The notes under the pieces were generated by a model. That model searched no databases. It was not told the origin of the DNA and saw only the letters and a list, made by a program, of their open reading frames with translations. A program made the position numbers and the translations under genes. Of a DNA stretch of 64,000 bases, positions 1 through 9,000 are shown piece after piece (the stretch's first letter is position 1; each line of letters begins with the position of its first letter). Source of the stretch: Gammaproteobacteria bacterium (lineage in GTDB: Bacteria; Pseudomonadota; Gammaproteobacteria; Burkholderiales; Thiobacillaceae); contig JAHJNN010000007.1 in the NCBI GenBank assembly GCA_018820765.1, forward strand, positions 124,001-188,000, given 5' to 3'.

Positions 1-2733
1 CGCGGCGATCTCGCCAAGCGCGAACCCGGCTGGGTGAAAAGCTGGCAGGAGAAAAAACGCTACGAAGCCATCCGCAACGCGGCGGCCGGGCGGCCAAAAT
101 TCATCCTGCACGACGGCCCGCCCTACGCCAACGGCGACATCCACATCGGCCACGCGGTGAACAAGATCCTCAAGGACATCATCGTCAAGGCGAAGACCCT
201 GTCCGGATTCGACGCGCCCTACGTGCCGGGCTGGGACTGCCACGGCCTGCCGATCGAACTGCAGGTCGAAAAAACCCACGGCAAGAATATCGATCCCGCC
301 AAATTCCGCGAACTGTGCCGTGCCTACGCCGCCGAGCAAATCGAACGGCAGAAGGCCGACTTCATTCGCCTCGGCGTGCTGGGCGATTGGGAGCATCCCT
401 ACCGCACCATGGATTTCCAGTTCGAGGCCGACACCCTGCGTGTGCTGGGGCAGATCCAGCAGGCGGGCTACCTGTATCAGGGCGCGAAGCCCGTGCACTG
501 GTGCGTCGACTGCGGCTCGGCGCTGGCCGAGGCCGAGGTCGAATACGAGGACAAGACCTCGCCCGCGATCGACGTCGGCTTCGCCGTGGCCGACCATGCC
601 GACCTCGCCAGGCGCTTCGACATCGCGACCATCGACGAACCGATCCAGATCGTCATCTGGACCACCACACCGTGGACGCTGCCCGCCAACCAGGCGGTGG
701 CGCTGCACCCTGAATTCCAGTACGCGTTGGTGCGCACCAGCAAGGGTCTGCTGATCCTTGCGGACAGCCTGCGCGAAGCCGCGCTGACGCGCTACGGTTT
801 GAGCGAAGGTGCCGAAGTCGTCGCGCACACCAGCGGCCAAGCGCTCGAAGGCGTGCTGCTGTGGCACCCCTTCCAGGAGCGCCAGGTACCGGTCATCGTC
901 GGCGACCACGTCACCGCCGACGCCGGTACCGGCGCGGTGCACACCGCCCCCGGCCACGGCCTCGACGACTATGTGGTCGGCAGCCGCTACGGCCTCAAGG
1001 TCGACAACCCGGTGGGCGACGACGGCCGCTTCTACGCCGGCGTGCCGCTGGTGGGTGGCATGAGCATCTGGCAGGCGAATCCGCTGATCCTGGAAACCCT
1101 GGAAGCCAGCGGCAACCTGCTGGCGCACGAGAAGCTCTTGCACAGCTATCCGCACTGCTGGCGCCACAAGACGCCGATCATTTTCCGCGCGACGCGGCAG
1201 TGGTTTATTGGGATGGAAATCAGGGGCCAGGGGTCAGGGGTCAGGGGTCAGGAAACCCTGCGCGAGCAGGCGATGGCTGCGGTCGAGGCAACTCAATTCT
1301 TTCCCTCATGGGGTCGCGCGCGGCTGGAGGCGATGATCAGGAACCGCCCTGACTGGTGCGTCTCGCGCCAGCGTAACTGGGGCGTGCCGATGCCCTTCTT
1401 CACCCACAAGGAAACCGGCGAGTTGCATCCGCGCACGGCGGAGCTGCTGGAAACCGTAGCCAAGCGCGTCGAAGCGGCCGGCATCGAAGCCTGGTTCGCG
1501 CTCGACCCGGCCGAATTGCTGGGTGCTGACGCTGCGCACTACAACAAGACCGGCCACACGCTCGACGTCTGGTTCGATTCCGGCGTGACGCATGCCTGCG
1601 TGCTGAAGCGCCGCCCCGAGCTCGCGCATCCGGCGGATCTGTATCTGGAAGGCTCGGACCAGCATCGCGGCTGGTTCCAGTCGAGCCTGCTCACCGGCTG
1701 CGCCACCGACGGCCGCGCGCCCTACCAGGCCTTGCTCACCCACGGCTTCGTGGTCGACGGCAAGGGCCACAAGATGAGCAAGTCGAAGGGCAACGTCGTC
1801 TCGCCGCAGAAGGTGATGGACCAGTTCGGCGCCGACATCCTGCGGCTATGGGTGGCCACCACCGACTACTCCGGCGAACTGACGATCTCGGACGAAATCC
1901 TGAAGCGTGTGGTGGAAGGCTACCGACGGATTCGCAACACCCTGAAATTCCTGCTCGCCAACCTGTCCGACTTCGACCCCAAAGCGCACGCGCTGCCGGT
2001 CGAGGACTGGCTGGAAATCGACCGCTACGCGCTGGCGATGACGCGCCAGCTGCAGGGCGAACTGCAGGCGCACTACGACGCCTACGAGTTCCACTTCATC
2101 GTGCAGAAGCTGCAGAGCTTCTGCTCCGAAGACCTCGGCGGCTTCTACCTCGACATCCTGAAAGACCGCCTCTACACCAGCGGCGCCGACAGCCGTGCGC
2201 GGCGTGCCGCGCAGAATGCGTTGTTCCACATTACCCACGCTCTTACCCGCTGGATGGCGCCGGTCCTGTCTTTCACCGGCGAGGAAGTCTGGGCGCAACT
2301 AGCCGGGGACGATTCGGTGTTTCTGCATACCTGGCACGAACTGCCGGCGCAAGCCGGCGAGGTCGATCTGCTCGATCGCTGGACCCGCATCCGCGTGGTG
2401 CGCGCCGACGTGCAAAAGGAACTCGAAACCGTGCGCGTCGCCGGCGGCATCGGTTCCTCGCTGCAGGCCGAAGTCACGCTGCATGCCAGCGCCGACACCC
2501 AGACGCTGCTGGCGCCGCTGGGCGACGACCTGCGCTTCGTTCTGATCACCTCGCAGGCGCGCGTCGTCGCGGCCGAGTCCGACCGCGTCGAGGTGAACCC
2601 GAGCGCAGCGAAGAAATGCGACCGCTGCTGGCATTACCGTAACGACGTCGATGCCCACGCCGAGCATCCCGGCCTGTGCGGGCGCTGCGTCACCAATCTC
2701 TACGGCGACGGCGAGGCGCGCAGCCATGCTTGA
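1..2733 (+). CDS. ileS: Isoleucyl-tRNA synthetase (5' end outside window)
   Basis: Charges tRNA-Ile with isoleucine in the cytoplasm. The reading frame is open from base 1, and the first residues ([11 protein letters not shown]) match the normal IleS N-terminus, so only a short stretch of codons is missing; the GTG at 34 is not the true start. Visible motifs are the class I HIGH signature in [11 protein letters not shown], the KMSKS loop ([12 protein letters not shown]), and a C-terminal zinc finger of the CDRCWH...CGRC type just before the stop. The editing/connective region looks complete. Odd point: about ten extra residues ([10 protein letters not shown]) encoded by a GGGGTCA heptamer array lie between 'WFIGME' and 'ETLREQAM'. 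It is followed by lspA, fkpB and ispH on the same strand, the usual proteobacterial order. Confidence 0.97.
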   Translation, partial: RGDLAKREPGWVKSWQEKKRYEAIRNAAAGRPKFILHDGPPYANGDIHIGHAVNKILKDIIVKAKTLSGFDAPYVPGWDCHGLPIELQVEKTHGKNIDPAKFRELCRAYAAEQIERQKADFIRLGVLGDWEHPYRTMDFQFEADTLRVLGQIQQAGYLYQGAKPVHWCVDCGSALAEAEVEYEDKTSPAIDVGFAVADHADLARRFDIATIDEPIQIVIWTTTPWTLPANQAVALHPEFQYALVRTSKGLLILADSLREAALTRYGLSEGAEVVAHTSGQALEGVLLWHPFQERQVPVIVGDHVTADAGTGAVHTAPGHGLDDYVVGSRYGLKVDNPVGDDGRFYAGVPLVGGMSIWQANPLILETLEASGNLLAHEKLLHSYPHCWRHKTPIIFRATRQWFIGMEIRGQGSGVRGQETLREQAMAAVEATQFFPSWGRARLEAMIRNRPDWCVSRQRNWGVPMPFFTHKETGELHPRTAELLETVAKRVEAAGIEAWFALDPAELLGADAAHYNKTGHTLDVWFDSGVTHACVLKRRPELAHPADLYLEGSDQHRGWFQSSLLTGCATDGRAPYQALLTHGFVVDGKGHKMSKSKGNVVSPQKVMDQFGADILRLWVATTDYSGELTISDEILKRVVEGYRRIRNTLKFLLANLSDFDPKAHALPVEDWLEIDRYALAMTRQLQGELQAHYDAYEFHFIVQKLQSFCSEDLGGFYLDILKDRLYTSGADSRARRAAQNALFHITHALTRWMAPVLSFTGEEVWAQLAGDDSVFLHTWHELPAQAGEVDLLDRWTRIRVVRADVQKELETVRVAGGIGSSLQAEVTLHASADTQTLLAPLGDDLRFVLITSQARVVAAESDRVEVNPSAAKKCDRCWHYRNDVDAHAEHPGLCGRCVTNLYGDGEARSHA
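1223..1250 (+). repeat. Four-copy GGGGYCA heptamer array inside ileS
   Basis: One GGGGCCA followed by three GGGGTCA units, read in frame within ileS. The same heptamer array (four perfect GGGGTCA copies) occurs at 56213-56240 in the asd leader. The unit length is not a multiple of three, so gain or loss of one copy would shift the ileS frame. Confidence 0.9.
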
Positions 2734-2743
2734 ATCATCAGCC

Positions 2744-2821
2744 GTCATTGCGAGCGCAGCGCGGCAATCCAGCTTTGAGCGGTCTGCGGTTTCTGGATTG
2801 CTTCGCTGCGCTCGCAATGAC
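2744..2821. repeat. 78-bp palindromic repeat between ileS and lspA
   Basis: Two 28-base arms (2744-2771 and 2794-2821) are inverted copies differing at two positions. Each arm starts from the outside with GTCATTGCGAGCGCAGCG and ends with GCAATCCA toward the centre; the arms are separated by 22 bases. This is the widespread 'GTCATTGCGAG' type of intergenic palindrome. It would form a long RNA hairpin in the 145-base gap between ileS and lspA. It encodes no transposase, so it is a MITE- or REP-like element. Confidence 0.85.
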
Positions 2822-2878
2822 GAGGCATGCGACTTCAGCATTCATCAACCCCAGCCCCCGATCGAATGATCTTTCACC

Positions 2879-3376
2879 ATGAAATATTTCTCTGACCCGG
2901 CAATGCGCAAATGGCTGGGTCTGGCGCTGGCCGTCATCGTGGCCGACCACCTCACCAAGTGGTGGGTGTCATCCACGCTCGACTACCAGGAAGCCATCCC
3001 GGTGCTGCCGTTCTTTTCGCTGGTGCGGGTGCACAACACCGGCGCGGCGTTCAGCTTCCTCGCCGACGCCGGCGGCTGGCAGCGCTGGTTCTTCATTGCA
3101 GTGGGCGTCATCGCCACCGTGATCATCGTGCGCCTGCTGAAGCGCCACGCGCACGAGCCGCGGCTGGCGTTTTCGCTGGCGCTGGTGCTCGGCGGCGCAC
3201 TCGGCAACGTCATCGACCGCGCGGCGCTGGGCCACGTGGTGGATTTTCTGTATTTCCACTACAAGAGCTTTGCCTGGCCCGCGTTCAACGTGGCGGACAC
3301 CGCCATCAGTATCGGCGCCGCCCTGCTGATCTGGGACAGCCTGCGCGGCAAGCCCGCCGCGCCGAAAGCGACATGA
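2879..3376 (+). CDS. lspA: Lipoprotein signal peptidase (signal peptidase II)
   Basis: Inner-membrane aspartyl protease that removes the signal peptide from diacylglyceryl-modified prolipoproteins. The 165-residue protein has four hydrophobic segments. The family motifs are clear: VADHLTKWW near residue 22, [11 protein letters not shown] near 51, and the catalytic pair expected at Asp122 (GHVVDF) and Asp140 (FNVADTAIS). It lies 145 bases after ileS, the gap being filled by an inverted repeat, and its TGA overlaps the ATG of fkpB (ATGA), which implies translational coupling. Length and domain content are normal for the family. Lipoprotein substrates in this window include the entericidin-like peptide at 58147. 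Confidence 0.97.
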   Translation: MKYFSDPAMRKWLGLALAVIVADHLTKWWVSSTLDYQEAIPVLPFFSLVRVHNTGAAFSFLADAGGWQRWFFIAVGVIATVIIVRLLKRHAHEPRLAFSLALVLGGALGNVIDRAALGHVVDFLYFHYKSFAWPAFNVADTAISIGAALLIWDSLRGKPAAPKAT

Positions 3377-3810
3377 CGGCCCGCGTGGTCGCTCCGGGCG
3401 ACACGCTCCAGCTTCGCTATGCGCTGCGCCCGCGCGGCGGAGACGACCTCATTTCCAATTTCGACGATGCCGAGCCGGAGACCGTGACGCTCGGCGACGG
3501 CACCCTGGCGCCGATGCTGGAACAGTGGCTGATCGACCTCGTTCCCGGCGAGCGCCACGTGTTTCTGCTGGAGCCCTGGCAGGCGTTCGGCGACAGTCAG
3601 GCCGAGCTGATCCAGACGCTGCCGAAAACCGATCTTCCGGCCGACATGGAATTCGAGGTCGATCAGCTGGTCGAATTCGCAATGCCCAACGGTCAGACCC
3701 TGGCCGGGCGCATCCTGGAAATCGGCGACGAGGGGATGAAGGTCGACTTCAACCATCCCCTCGCCGACCTGTTCATCGAATTCGAAGTGGAAATCGTCCG
3801 CATCCTGTGA
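3373..3810 (+). CDS. fkpB: FKBP-type peptidyl-prolyl isomerase, SlpA/FkpB type
   Basis: Small cytoplasmic proline isomerase and chaperone with an FKBP fold and the inserted-flap organisation of the SlyD/SlpA group. The 145-residue chain begins with a strand-rich segment ([10 protein letters not shown]), then [21 protein letters not shown] and the insert around [15 protein letters not shown], and ends in the FKBP strand [17 protein letters not shown]. The 'NHPLA' motif is typical of SlyD/SlpA proteins. No histidine-rich metal tail is present, which favours SlpA/FkpB over SlyD. Its start overlaps the lspA stop by four bases and ispH follows 14 bases later, so the three genes look co-transcribed. 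Confidence 0.93.
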   Translation: MTARVVAPGDTLQLRYALRPRGGDDLISNFDDAEPETVTLGDGTLAPMLEQWLIDLVPGERHVFLLEPWQAFGDSQAELIQTLPKTDLPADMEFEVDQLVEFAMPNGQTLAGRILEIGDEGMKVDFNHPLADLFIEFEVEIVRIL

Positions 3811-3824
3811 CAACGGAAAACGCC

Positions 3825-4751
3825 ATGACCCCCACCATTCTCCTGGCCAACCCGCGCGGCTTCTGTGCCGGCGTCGATCGCGCCATCGCCATCGTCGAGC
3901 GCGCGCTGGAAAAATTCGGCGCGCCGATCTATGTGCGCCACGAAGTCGTCCACAACACCTACGTCGTCAGCGACCTCAAGGCCAAGGGCGCGATCTTCGT
4001 CGACGAACTGGCCGAAGTCCCTGCCGGCGCCACCGTCATCTTCAGCGCGCACGGCGTGTCGCAGGCGGTGCGTGCCGAGGCCGAAGCGCGCGGACTGAAC
4101 GTGTTCGACGCCACCTGCCCGCTCGTCACCAAGGTGCACGTCGAAGTCAGCAAGATGCGCGACAAGGGCTTCGAGATCGTGATGATCGGCCACAAGGGCC
4201 ACCCCGAAGTCGAAGGCACCCTGGGCCAGTCGAACGACGGCATGTACCTCGTCGAAACGCCGGAAGACGTCGCCGAGCTCAAGGTAACCGACCCCGACAA
4301 GCTCGCCTACGTCACCCAGACTACACTGTCGGTCGACGACGCCGCACGCGTGGTCGATGCGCTGCGGACACGCTTCCCCAACATCACCGGCCCGAAAAAG
4401 GACGACATCTGCTACGCCACGCAGAACCGGCAGGATGCGGTCAAGGCACTGGCGCCACAGTGCGACGTGGTGATCGTGGTGGGGTCGCCGACCAGCTCCA
4501 ATTCAAACCGCCTGCGCGAGGTTGCCCAGAATCTGGGCGTACCTGCCTACATGGTCGACAATGCCAGTGAAATCGACCCGAAATGGATCTCTGGAAAACA
4601 ACGCGTTGGGGTGACGGCCGGCGCCTCGGCGCCGGAAGTCCTGGTGCAGGAAGTCATCTCGACATTGACCCAACCCGGGACAGGGCAGGTCACTCATTTA
4701 AACGGCGTGGAGGAGAATGTGGGGTTTCCTTTGCCGAAAGGCCTGAATTGA
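3825..4751 (+). CDS. ispH: 4-hydroxy-3-methylbut-2-enyl diphosphate reductase
   Basis: Last step of the MEP isoprenoid pathway: an iron-sulfur enzyme that reduces HMBPP to IPP and DMAPP. The 308-residue protein holds the three conserved cluster cysteines at Cys14 ([10 protein letters not shown]), Cys98 ([10 protein letters not shown]) and Cys196 ([11 protein letters not shown]), and the family histidines in [10 protein letters not shown] and GHKGHPE. The conserved SSNSNRL stretch near residue 230 is also present. The start at 3825 places the N-terminus directly before the [11 protein letters not shown] strand as in homologues; the same frame stays open upstream but overlaps fkpB. Last gene of the ileS-lspA-fkpB-ispH block. 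No convincing terminator follows it. Confidence 0.97.
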   Translation: MTPTILLANPRGFCAGVDRAIAIVERALEKFGAPIYVRHEVVHNTYVVSDLKAKGAIFVDELAEVPAGATVIFSAHGVSQAVRAEAEARGLNVFDATCPLVTKVHVEVSKMRDKGFEIVMIGHKGHPEVEGTLGQSNDGMYLVETPEDVAELKVTDPDKLAYVTQTTLSVDDAARVVDALRTRFPNITGPKKDDICYATQNRQDAVKALAPQCDVVIVVGSPTSSNSNRLREVAQNLGVPAYMVDNASEIDPKWISGKQRVGVTAGASAPEVLVQEVISTLTQPGTGQVTHLNGVEENVGFPLPKGLN

Positions 4752-4787
4752 CCCTCCCAAGGGGCCACCCGAACGAATCGACCGATT

Positions 4788-4817
4788 TGTCACCGCGCAA
4801 TAGTCTGTCACCGCGCA
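4788..4817 (+). repeat. Pair of 12-base direct repeats upstream of the sigma-54 promoter
   Basis: TGTCACCGCGCA occurs at 4788-4799 and again, identically, at 4806-4817, 18 bases apart start to start. The pair lies roughly 115-145 bases upstream of the -24 element at 4932, the usual distance for enhancer-binding activators of sigma-54 promoters. A role as activator site (for example for a PrsR-type regulator) is inference. Confidence 0.5.
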
Positions 4818-4929
4818 GGAGGTTTTTCGTCGGGTTTCTTTACACTTCAGCACGGCGCAGCCGGCCAATGAGCAGCATGCCTGAACAGCAACCACTTGAT
4901 ATTGTGAGAATTTTTCAGCTGGATTCACC

Positions 4930-4946
4930 TTGGCCTGAATCCTGCT
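4930..4946 (+). promoter_or_regulatory. Sigma-54 (RpoN) -24/-12 promoter of the PEP-CTERM gene
   Basis: TTGGCCTGAATCCTGCT carries the invariant GG (4932-4933) and GC (4944-4945) dinucleotides separated by exactly ten bases, and the TTGC-like -12 box. Transcription would begin near 4957, giving an untranslated leader of about 85 bases before the ATG at 5044. Sigma-54 promoters with PrsK/PrsR-type control are a known feature of PEP-CTERM genes in exosortase bacteria. Confidence 0.75.
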
Positions 4947-5043
4947 AGATAAATGGCAAGCCAGATGAGATAGAGCCCATTAGGGCCATCTTGCCTGGCA
5001 ACCAAATCAATATGCGTTTAATCAATCTGGAGAACGAACCATC

Positions 5044-5217
5044 ATGCGCAAAACACTAGGATTCATTCTTGCCACCACCGCATTTCCAGCTTTCGCCGTC
5101 ACCATCACCGCCGTCGCACCCTCGCCCATCCCGGAACCAGGAGCCCTTTCGCTTATGGGCATCGGCGCCGTTGCGGGTTTAGTGGTCCTGGCCAAAAAGC
5201 GGGAGAACAAAAAGTAA
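5044..5217 (+). CDS. Minimal PEP-CTERM sorting-domain protein (57 residues)
   Basis: A very short exported protein. It starts with a signal peptide (MRKTLGFILATTAFPAFA, probable cleavage after AFA) and ends with a complete PEP-CTERM exosortase sorting signal: the tripeptide in PIPEPGALS, a hydrophobic helix (LMGIGAVAGLVVLA) and a basic tail (KKRENKK). Only about a dozen residues (VTITAVAPSPI) lie between the cleavage site and the PEP motif, so there is almost no mature domain. Upstream are a sigma-54 promoter and the ribosome-binding stretch CTGGAGAACG before ATG. In P. aeruginosa the pilE and ispH genes are adjacent; here this gene is inserted between them. Substrate of an exosortase (EpsH-type) encoded elsewhere is expected. 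Function unknown. Confidence 0.85.
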   Translation: MRKTLGFILATTAFPAFAVTITAVAPSPIPEPGALSLMGIGAVAGLVVLAKKRENKK

Positions 5218-5232
5218 GGCGCCCTGCTCTCC

Positions 5233-5261
5233 CCGGCCCTGCAGCCACAGGCTGGGGCCGG
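5233..5261. terminator. Stem-loop between convergent PEP-CTERM gene and pilE
   Basis: CCGGCCC...AGCC pairs with GGCT...GGGCCGG (with a small bulge), forming a GC-rich hairpin in the 45-base gap between the two converging genes. No run of T follows on either strand, so a bidirectional terminator is likely but not certain. Confidence 0.5.
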
Positions 5262-5262
5262 A

Positions 5263-5691
5263 CTAGCTTCTCCAGCAGTCCGCCAGACTACCAGTTCCCG
5301 ATTCGGTTCTTGCTCCTGTCTGGCTCACTGTTAGCGTCTCGCACAGCGTGTCGGTAAAGGATCCCGTCGGCGCTGCCTGGATTTTATAAGCGGTGTCACT
5401 CAGCGTTGCCGCCGGCAAGGTAATGTTGTAGTCAGGCGTGCCGTTTTCCGGGGATTGAGATTTCGGCAACGATGCGCCGGAATACTTCCCGTTTGTCGTG
5501 AAGTAGCGCTCCAGGAATTGTGCATTTTCCATCATGATTGCCTGGGCATCGGTACGTTTCGCACGCCGCACATACTCCACATAGCTTGGATAGGCAATCG
5601 AGGCCAGGATGCCGATGATGGCCACCACCACCATCAACTCGATCAAGGTGATCCCAGAATGGGATTTGAGATTTCGGTTCGGTTTCTTCAC
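5263..5691 (-). CDS. pilE: Type IV pilin-like minor pilin PilE
   Basis: Minor pilin of the type IV pilus. The protein (142 residues from the GTG at 5691) has a short basic leader, a prepilin peptidase site SHSG^ITLIEL with Glu at mature position 5, and the hydrophobic N-terminal helix MVVVAIIGILASIAYPSYV, followed by a ComP/PilE-like globular domain with two cysteines near the C-terminus (LCETL, ADCWRS) that can form the D-region disulfide. The GTG start is preferred over an upstream ATG at 5721 because AGGAG lies six bases before it and the ATG would overlap pilY2. Mature residue 1 is Ile, not the usual Phe. Last gene of the minor pilin operon, next to ispH as in P. aeruginosa. Confidence 0.88.
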   Translation of the reverse strand: MKKPNRNLKSHSGITLIELMVVVAIIGILASIAYPSYVEYVRRAKRTDAQAIMMENAQFLERYFTTNGKYSGASLPKSQSPENGTPDYNITLPAATLSDTAYKIQAAPTGSFTDTLCETLTVSQTGARTESGTGSLADCWRS

Positions 5692-5697
5692 GACGCG

Positions 5698-5702
5698 CTC
5701 CT
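5698..5702 (-). promoter_or_regulatory. Ribosome-binding site fixing the pilE start
   Basis: AGGAG on the minus strand, six bases before the GTG at 5691 and inside the 13-base gap after the pilY2 stop codon. No comparable site precedes the ATG at 5721. Confidence 0.7.
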
Positions 5703-5704
5703 GC

Positions 5705-6040
5705 TTATTGTCTTTGCACATTGATCGTCGTCAACAATGCCGGCTTGTTCGCCCCTTGCGGTGAAGCCTGAAACTGCACCGTTTCCCCGCTGCGTACATC
5801 GCTGACCGTCGCACGTTTCCCGTTCACTGTCACCACCGTAGTCAAAGGGTTGTATGCGTAGGTCACCCCCCCGATCACCAGCCGACTGGCGCCTGCATGA
5901 ATGGCATCGACCCTGCCGCTTTGCTGCACCTGACTCTGCGTAGCTGCCGCAGTGCCGCTGCCTGTGCCAACCATGGTCATCGAAAACGCCTGGCTGCTGG
6001 CGAAAATGGCTGACAAAATTAATGCTGAGATCGGCTTCAT
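5705..6040 (-). CDS. pilY2: PilY2-like small exported protein
   Basis: 111-residue protein with a signal peptide (MKPISALILSAIFASSQAFS) followed by a small strand-rich domain (GRVDAIHAGASRLVIGGVTY ... TVNGKRATVSDVRSGETVQF). Its place between pilY1 and pilE is exactly that of PilY2 in P. aeruginosa, whose role in pilus assembly is poorly defined. The name rests on position and size; sequence identity could not be checked. The ATG at 6040 follows a good AAGGGG ribosome site; a TTG 18 bases upstream would overlap pilY1 and has none. The RVDAI...LVI.G..Y pattern resembles an OB-like or DUF5666-like strand repeat. Confidence 0.65.
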   Translation of the reverse strand: MKPISALILSAIFASSQAFSMTMVGTGSGTAAATQSQVQQSGRVDAIHAGASRLVIGGVTYAYNPLTTVVTVNGKRATVSDVRSGETVQFQASPQGANKPALLTTINVQRQ

Positions 6041-6050
6041 GATTACCCCT

Positions 6051-9000
6051 TTATTCAAAAATCTGCCGCCAGCTGGAACGGTTCTGTGCCGAGGGCAGGG
6101 AGTTCAAGTCAACATCCAGTGAACCCCCGACACCCTTGGTTGGGTCATTCTTGCTCAAACTGATCGGCTTGAGCAAAGACCCGCCGCCCGGTCCGCCGGG
6201 ATTTTTCTGCAGTCTCACCGCACTGGGAATGGACGTTTTCTTGACACCCGATGCATACGATCCCGCCGTGCCCAAATTGTCTGCCGTGCTGATCTGCCCA
6301 TCCCCATTCACATCGAACGTAGCTCCGCCCAAAGCGGCGCCCGTTTTTGCATCCAGTTCCATCAGCCATCCCGTTCCACCGCCCGAACACGCCGTGGAAT
6401 CGGGAATCAGGGTGGTAAACAGAACGCGGTTATCGAACAACGAAGGTTCACTAACAACCCGCTCGCCTGTGGCCAAATCCATGTACCAGCCACGCTTTGT
6501 ACCGCCTGCCACAAGGCCGTCCCAAGCTACGGTGTTACTGCTCGTCGTGCGATATTCCTTGCCAGACACGGTCGATGTGGTGGTAATGGTTTGCTGCTGC
6601 AGATCACTGCGCCCCGAGATGGTGGAGGGCGACACGGCCATGTCCCACAGCGAATAAAAGGTTTGCGTGCCCGTAGTGAGGATGTCGGCGTTTTCGAGAT
6701 ACTTGCCCGTCCCGAAATAAAGCTGATACCCGTCTCCGCTGAAATGGCGAGTCACCTCGACCGCACTGGTAATCGGCTGCGGGTTGCCGCTGGAGTCCTG
6801 CGCGACGAACAGCGGCTGCGGCGAAGCCGTCGTGCCAAAGGCCACGCCCCAATCCGTTGAAACGTTGTCGCATACGCCCTGGTTGCTTTCGTCACACAAA
6901 TCGAATTTCCACATATTGCCCTGCAAATCCCCGGCATAGGCGTAGTCCACATCGCCATCACCATCGCGGTCGATAAGGGTGGGCGTGGCCAGCGCGTTAG
7001 GCGACGCGACCGATCCTGCTTTGGTGGAAATTTTCTTGATAATCGCCCCGGTTCCGATATCCACAATATAAAGGTAAGCGTAACCCGTGGCACTGGCACT
7101 CCCATCGGCTTCGCTGTTGTTGTAGCCGTTGCCGAACACTGCAGCCCACGCGCCCGTGTTGAGCTTCACGATACTCGGCTGGCCATAGACATAGCCAAGG
7201 TCGGCATCGCTGTATTCCCATTTCACGATCGAACTCGCAGTGGCTTCGCTGAAGGTGCTTGGATTGGTCACATCCAGCGCAAACAGTCCCTGCCCCCCGG
7301 CCCCCAGGCTGGAAACCAGCGTGGTATGCCAGGCCCCGGAATAGAAGGTATCGACGACCGTTGGCGAGCCGTCGACAAAATATCGATGCGTATAGGCCGT
7401 TGATGTCAGTTTGGACAGGTTTGCGTAAACCTTGCTGGGAACATAGGCCAGCTTTTCCTGCCCCGTCGCGGCATCGAAGCCATGCAGCATCCCATCGTTG
7501 GCGCCCACATAGAGAATGGGCGTGCGAGTGGCATAGGTTGTGCGGAAGGCGTTGTAACTTGCCGCTTCCAGATTGTTCGGGTAGTTGAACGCCGGCACAC
7601 CCACATAGGCCGGCGCCGAATTCACCAAGTCGCCCAATACGCTAATAAGGCGCGCACGGAAGCCGGTAATGCCGGTTTGACCGCGCAGGAAATTCAGCCG
7701 ATTTTCCCCGTCGCCATCGTTCACGTTGCTGACGTTGGTGTTCAGCGCGGCCACCTGGCTGAGGTCCAGCTCGCTCGAGGTCGGGCTGGCAGGGTTGGCC
7801 GGCCAGCGAAACGGGATGCCGCCGCTGGTCGAAGGTTTATAAGTGAGTATCTTGCGGCCGGTATCATAGTTCTGGCCATTCAGCACGGTTCCCGCCTGCC
7901 ATGCAACACTGGTAATCGCCCCGGTGGTCGAGTTGGTGTTGTAAGCAATCAAATCTCCCGACCAGTCCGCGGAGTTGAACTGGCCCTGATAAATTTTCCC
8001 GCCTGCAATGACCGAGCCGGAGGTCAACGCGACGGCTGCCGCCGCGCCCGATTCCGCAAGGATGCTGCTGAAAATGGAATTGAATGCGCTATTCAGCGCG
8101 GTGGTATTCGCCGCGTCGAACGCGGTGCCCGTACCACCAGCTGCTGCAATGGTGTCCAGAATCCCGGGCGTGGTGCCATAAGGCAGCGCAAACCCCACGA
8201 TATAGCTCTTGACCGGCCGCGTCGCCGTATAAAGATCCTCGGCGGCATCGGCGGCAGCGGCAATAGCCGTTGTCGGGTTTGTCAATGCGGTTCCCGATGC
8301 ATCGACCGAAGGCAAACCATCCGTCATGAAGACCACAAAATCCTTGCCGCAGGACGAGGCGGGAGCGGATTGCGGGCCGCCTTCTGTAGCGACGGTCAGG
8401 TCCCCGGCGAAGTAATCCAGGGCGGTAAGAAAAGTGCCTTCAATCGGGGTCAGGCCCGCATTTTGCAGCGGCAGGCTGGATGTGGTCGGGCCATTGGTCG
8501 AGAACTGGCTGGTGCCCAGTTTGGTGTTGATGGCGGCGGCTTTGGTGGCGTCCAGGTTGCCGACTGGAACATGCAAATAGCCGCGCCCCGGATTGCTGTT
8601 CGAAAACCACGTTGGACCCACATAGCTCCATGTGAGAAAACGTCCGAAATCGAGAATCCCCTGTGCCAGATCGCTGTCTGTGGGCGACAGCTGGCCATTG
8701 TAAAAATTGCCGGTATACCCCTCCACCGCTGCGGCCGTGTTGTTCGCAGCAGGCAAGGTGTCGGACGTCCCTGTCTTTGTGTTGTAACACCGATACGAAT
8801 CCCACGGCCCCCCCGGGTAAGTCTCGCTGCCGTTATCGAAATCGGCCGTTTGGGAGAAGCAAAAACCATTGCCCTGATTGGATCCCGCGTAAAACGGCAG
8901 TGCCACGTTGTAATGAATGTAATTCCCGGCGCTGGTGGGGTTGGAAACCCGGTAGCGCTTGGTCAGGCTATCGCGTGAGCCAGAGTAGCTTGCATCGTAG

